From NCBI GenBank assembly GCA_019307165.1, contig JAFDKD010000241.1:1-5613 (forward strand): 5,613 nt of DNA, read 5' to 3'. The notes below the pieces were generated by a model. That model was not told where the DNA came from, made no database searches, and saw only the letters and a program-made list of their open reading frames with translations. The position numbers were made by a program, and so were the translations under genes. Source of the stretch: Deltaproteobacteria bacterium. GTDB lineage: Bacteria > Desulfobacterota > DSM-4660 > Desulfatiglandales > Desulfatiglandaceae. Positions 5,508 through 5,613 of the stretch are shown one piece after another. Numbering within the stretch: position 1 is the stretch's first letter; every line of letters begins with the position of its first letter.

Positions 5508-5613
5508 TGTGCGGTGAATTCGTATTTGACGACGTCAACCAAGCCGCCGAATTTTTCGGCACGGCTCGCCGCATCCGCGGATCGGTGGCATCAGCCAGTC
5601 GTCGTTGCCCTCG
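5508..5613. other. 3' edge of the window, no assignable gene
   Basis: Short open frames run off the window edge on both strands, but none begins with a convincing start and ribosome binding site or shows a recognisable family. A six-base-pair hairpin, GCCGAA-TTT-TTCGGC (5546-5560), and a 10-bp palindrome, ATCCGCGGAT (5573-5582), are present. The hairpin could belong to a gene beyond the edge. Confidence 0.4.

Noticed and set aside
5492..5613. Open + strand frame running off the edge (contains FDDVNQAAEFFG)
   Set aside because: It looks protein-like, but the frame begins inside the palindrome with no start codon or ribosome binding site, and a competing open frame lies on the - strand; the strand cannot be decided from about 100 bases.

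Overview
The window carries three genes, all on the + strand, and all three appear to encode exported proteins. No cytoplasmic enzyme, tRNA, rRNA, CRISPR array or intact mobile-element gene was recognised. The organism cannot be named from this sequence. A GC-rich first gene, an IPTL-type C-terminal sorting signal, SBBP-type beta-propeller repeats and a DUF4412-like secreted protein suit a diderm environmental bacterium, such as Acidobacteriota or a proteobacterial or related lineage. That placement is inference.

Region 1 (2-2560) is the 3' part of a large repeat protein whose start lies upstream of the window. In order it has an N-terminal beta-rich module of the kind that precedes SBBP repeats (DUF7948-like), seven tandem units of about 59 aa, two tandem 118-aa Ig-like units, and a C-terminal IPTLSEWG motif with a transmembrane helix and a basic tail. 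The last part is a textbook IPTL-CTERM signal, known in other bacteria as a substrate of exosortase H. The product is expected to be displayed on or released from the cell surface.

Region 2 (2551-2898) is a repeat-rich intergenic stretch. A perfect hairpin has the stop codon of gene 1 as its loop. It is followed by a 155-bp element with 29-bp terminal inverted arms (26/29 matching) and internal tandem copies of a GGGTGCCACGTAC core. After that come a short TPR-like coding remnant and a good candidate promoter with an operator-like palindrome on its -10.

Region 3 (2899-5415) holds two genes 111 bp apart. The first encodes a 545-aa secreted protein with a CsgG/LpoB-like N-terminal part, an Ig-like middle and a beta-rich C-terminal part. 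The second encodes a 255-aa methionine-rich periplasmic or secreted protein resembling the DUF4412 family. They may be co-transcribed.

Region 4 (5416-5613) has a 14-bp tandem duplication running into a strong 18-bp-arm inverted repeat. Its core, GGTGCCAGGTCC, resembles the core of the element in region 2, so REP-like palindromes bracket the two-gene unit. The last ~100 bases have no assignable gene.

The strongest leads are the two related inverted-repeat elements, the repeat homogenisation inside the propeller gene, and the unusual domain combination of the 545-aa protein. I see no convincing evidence of a new defence or mobile system.
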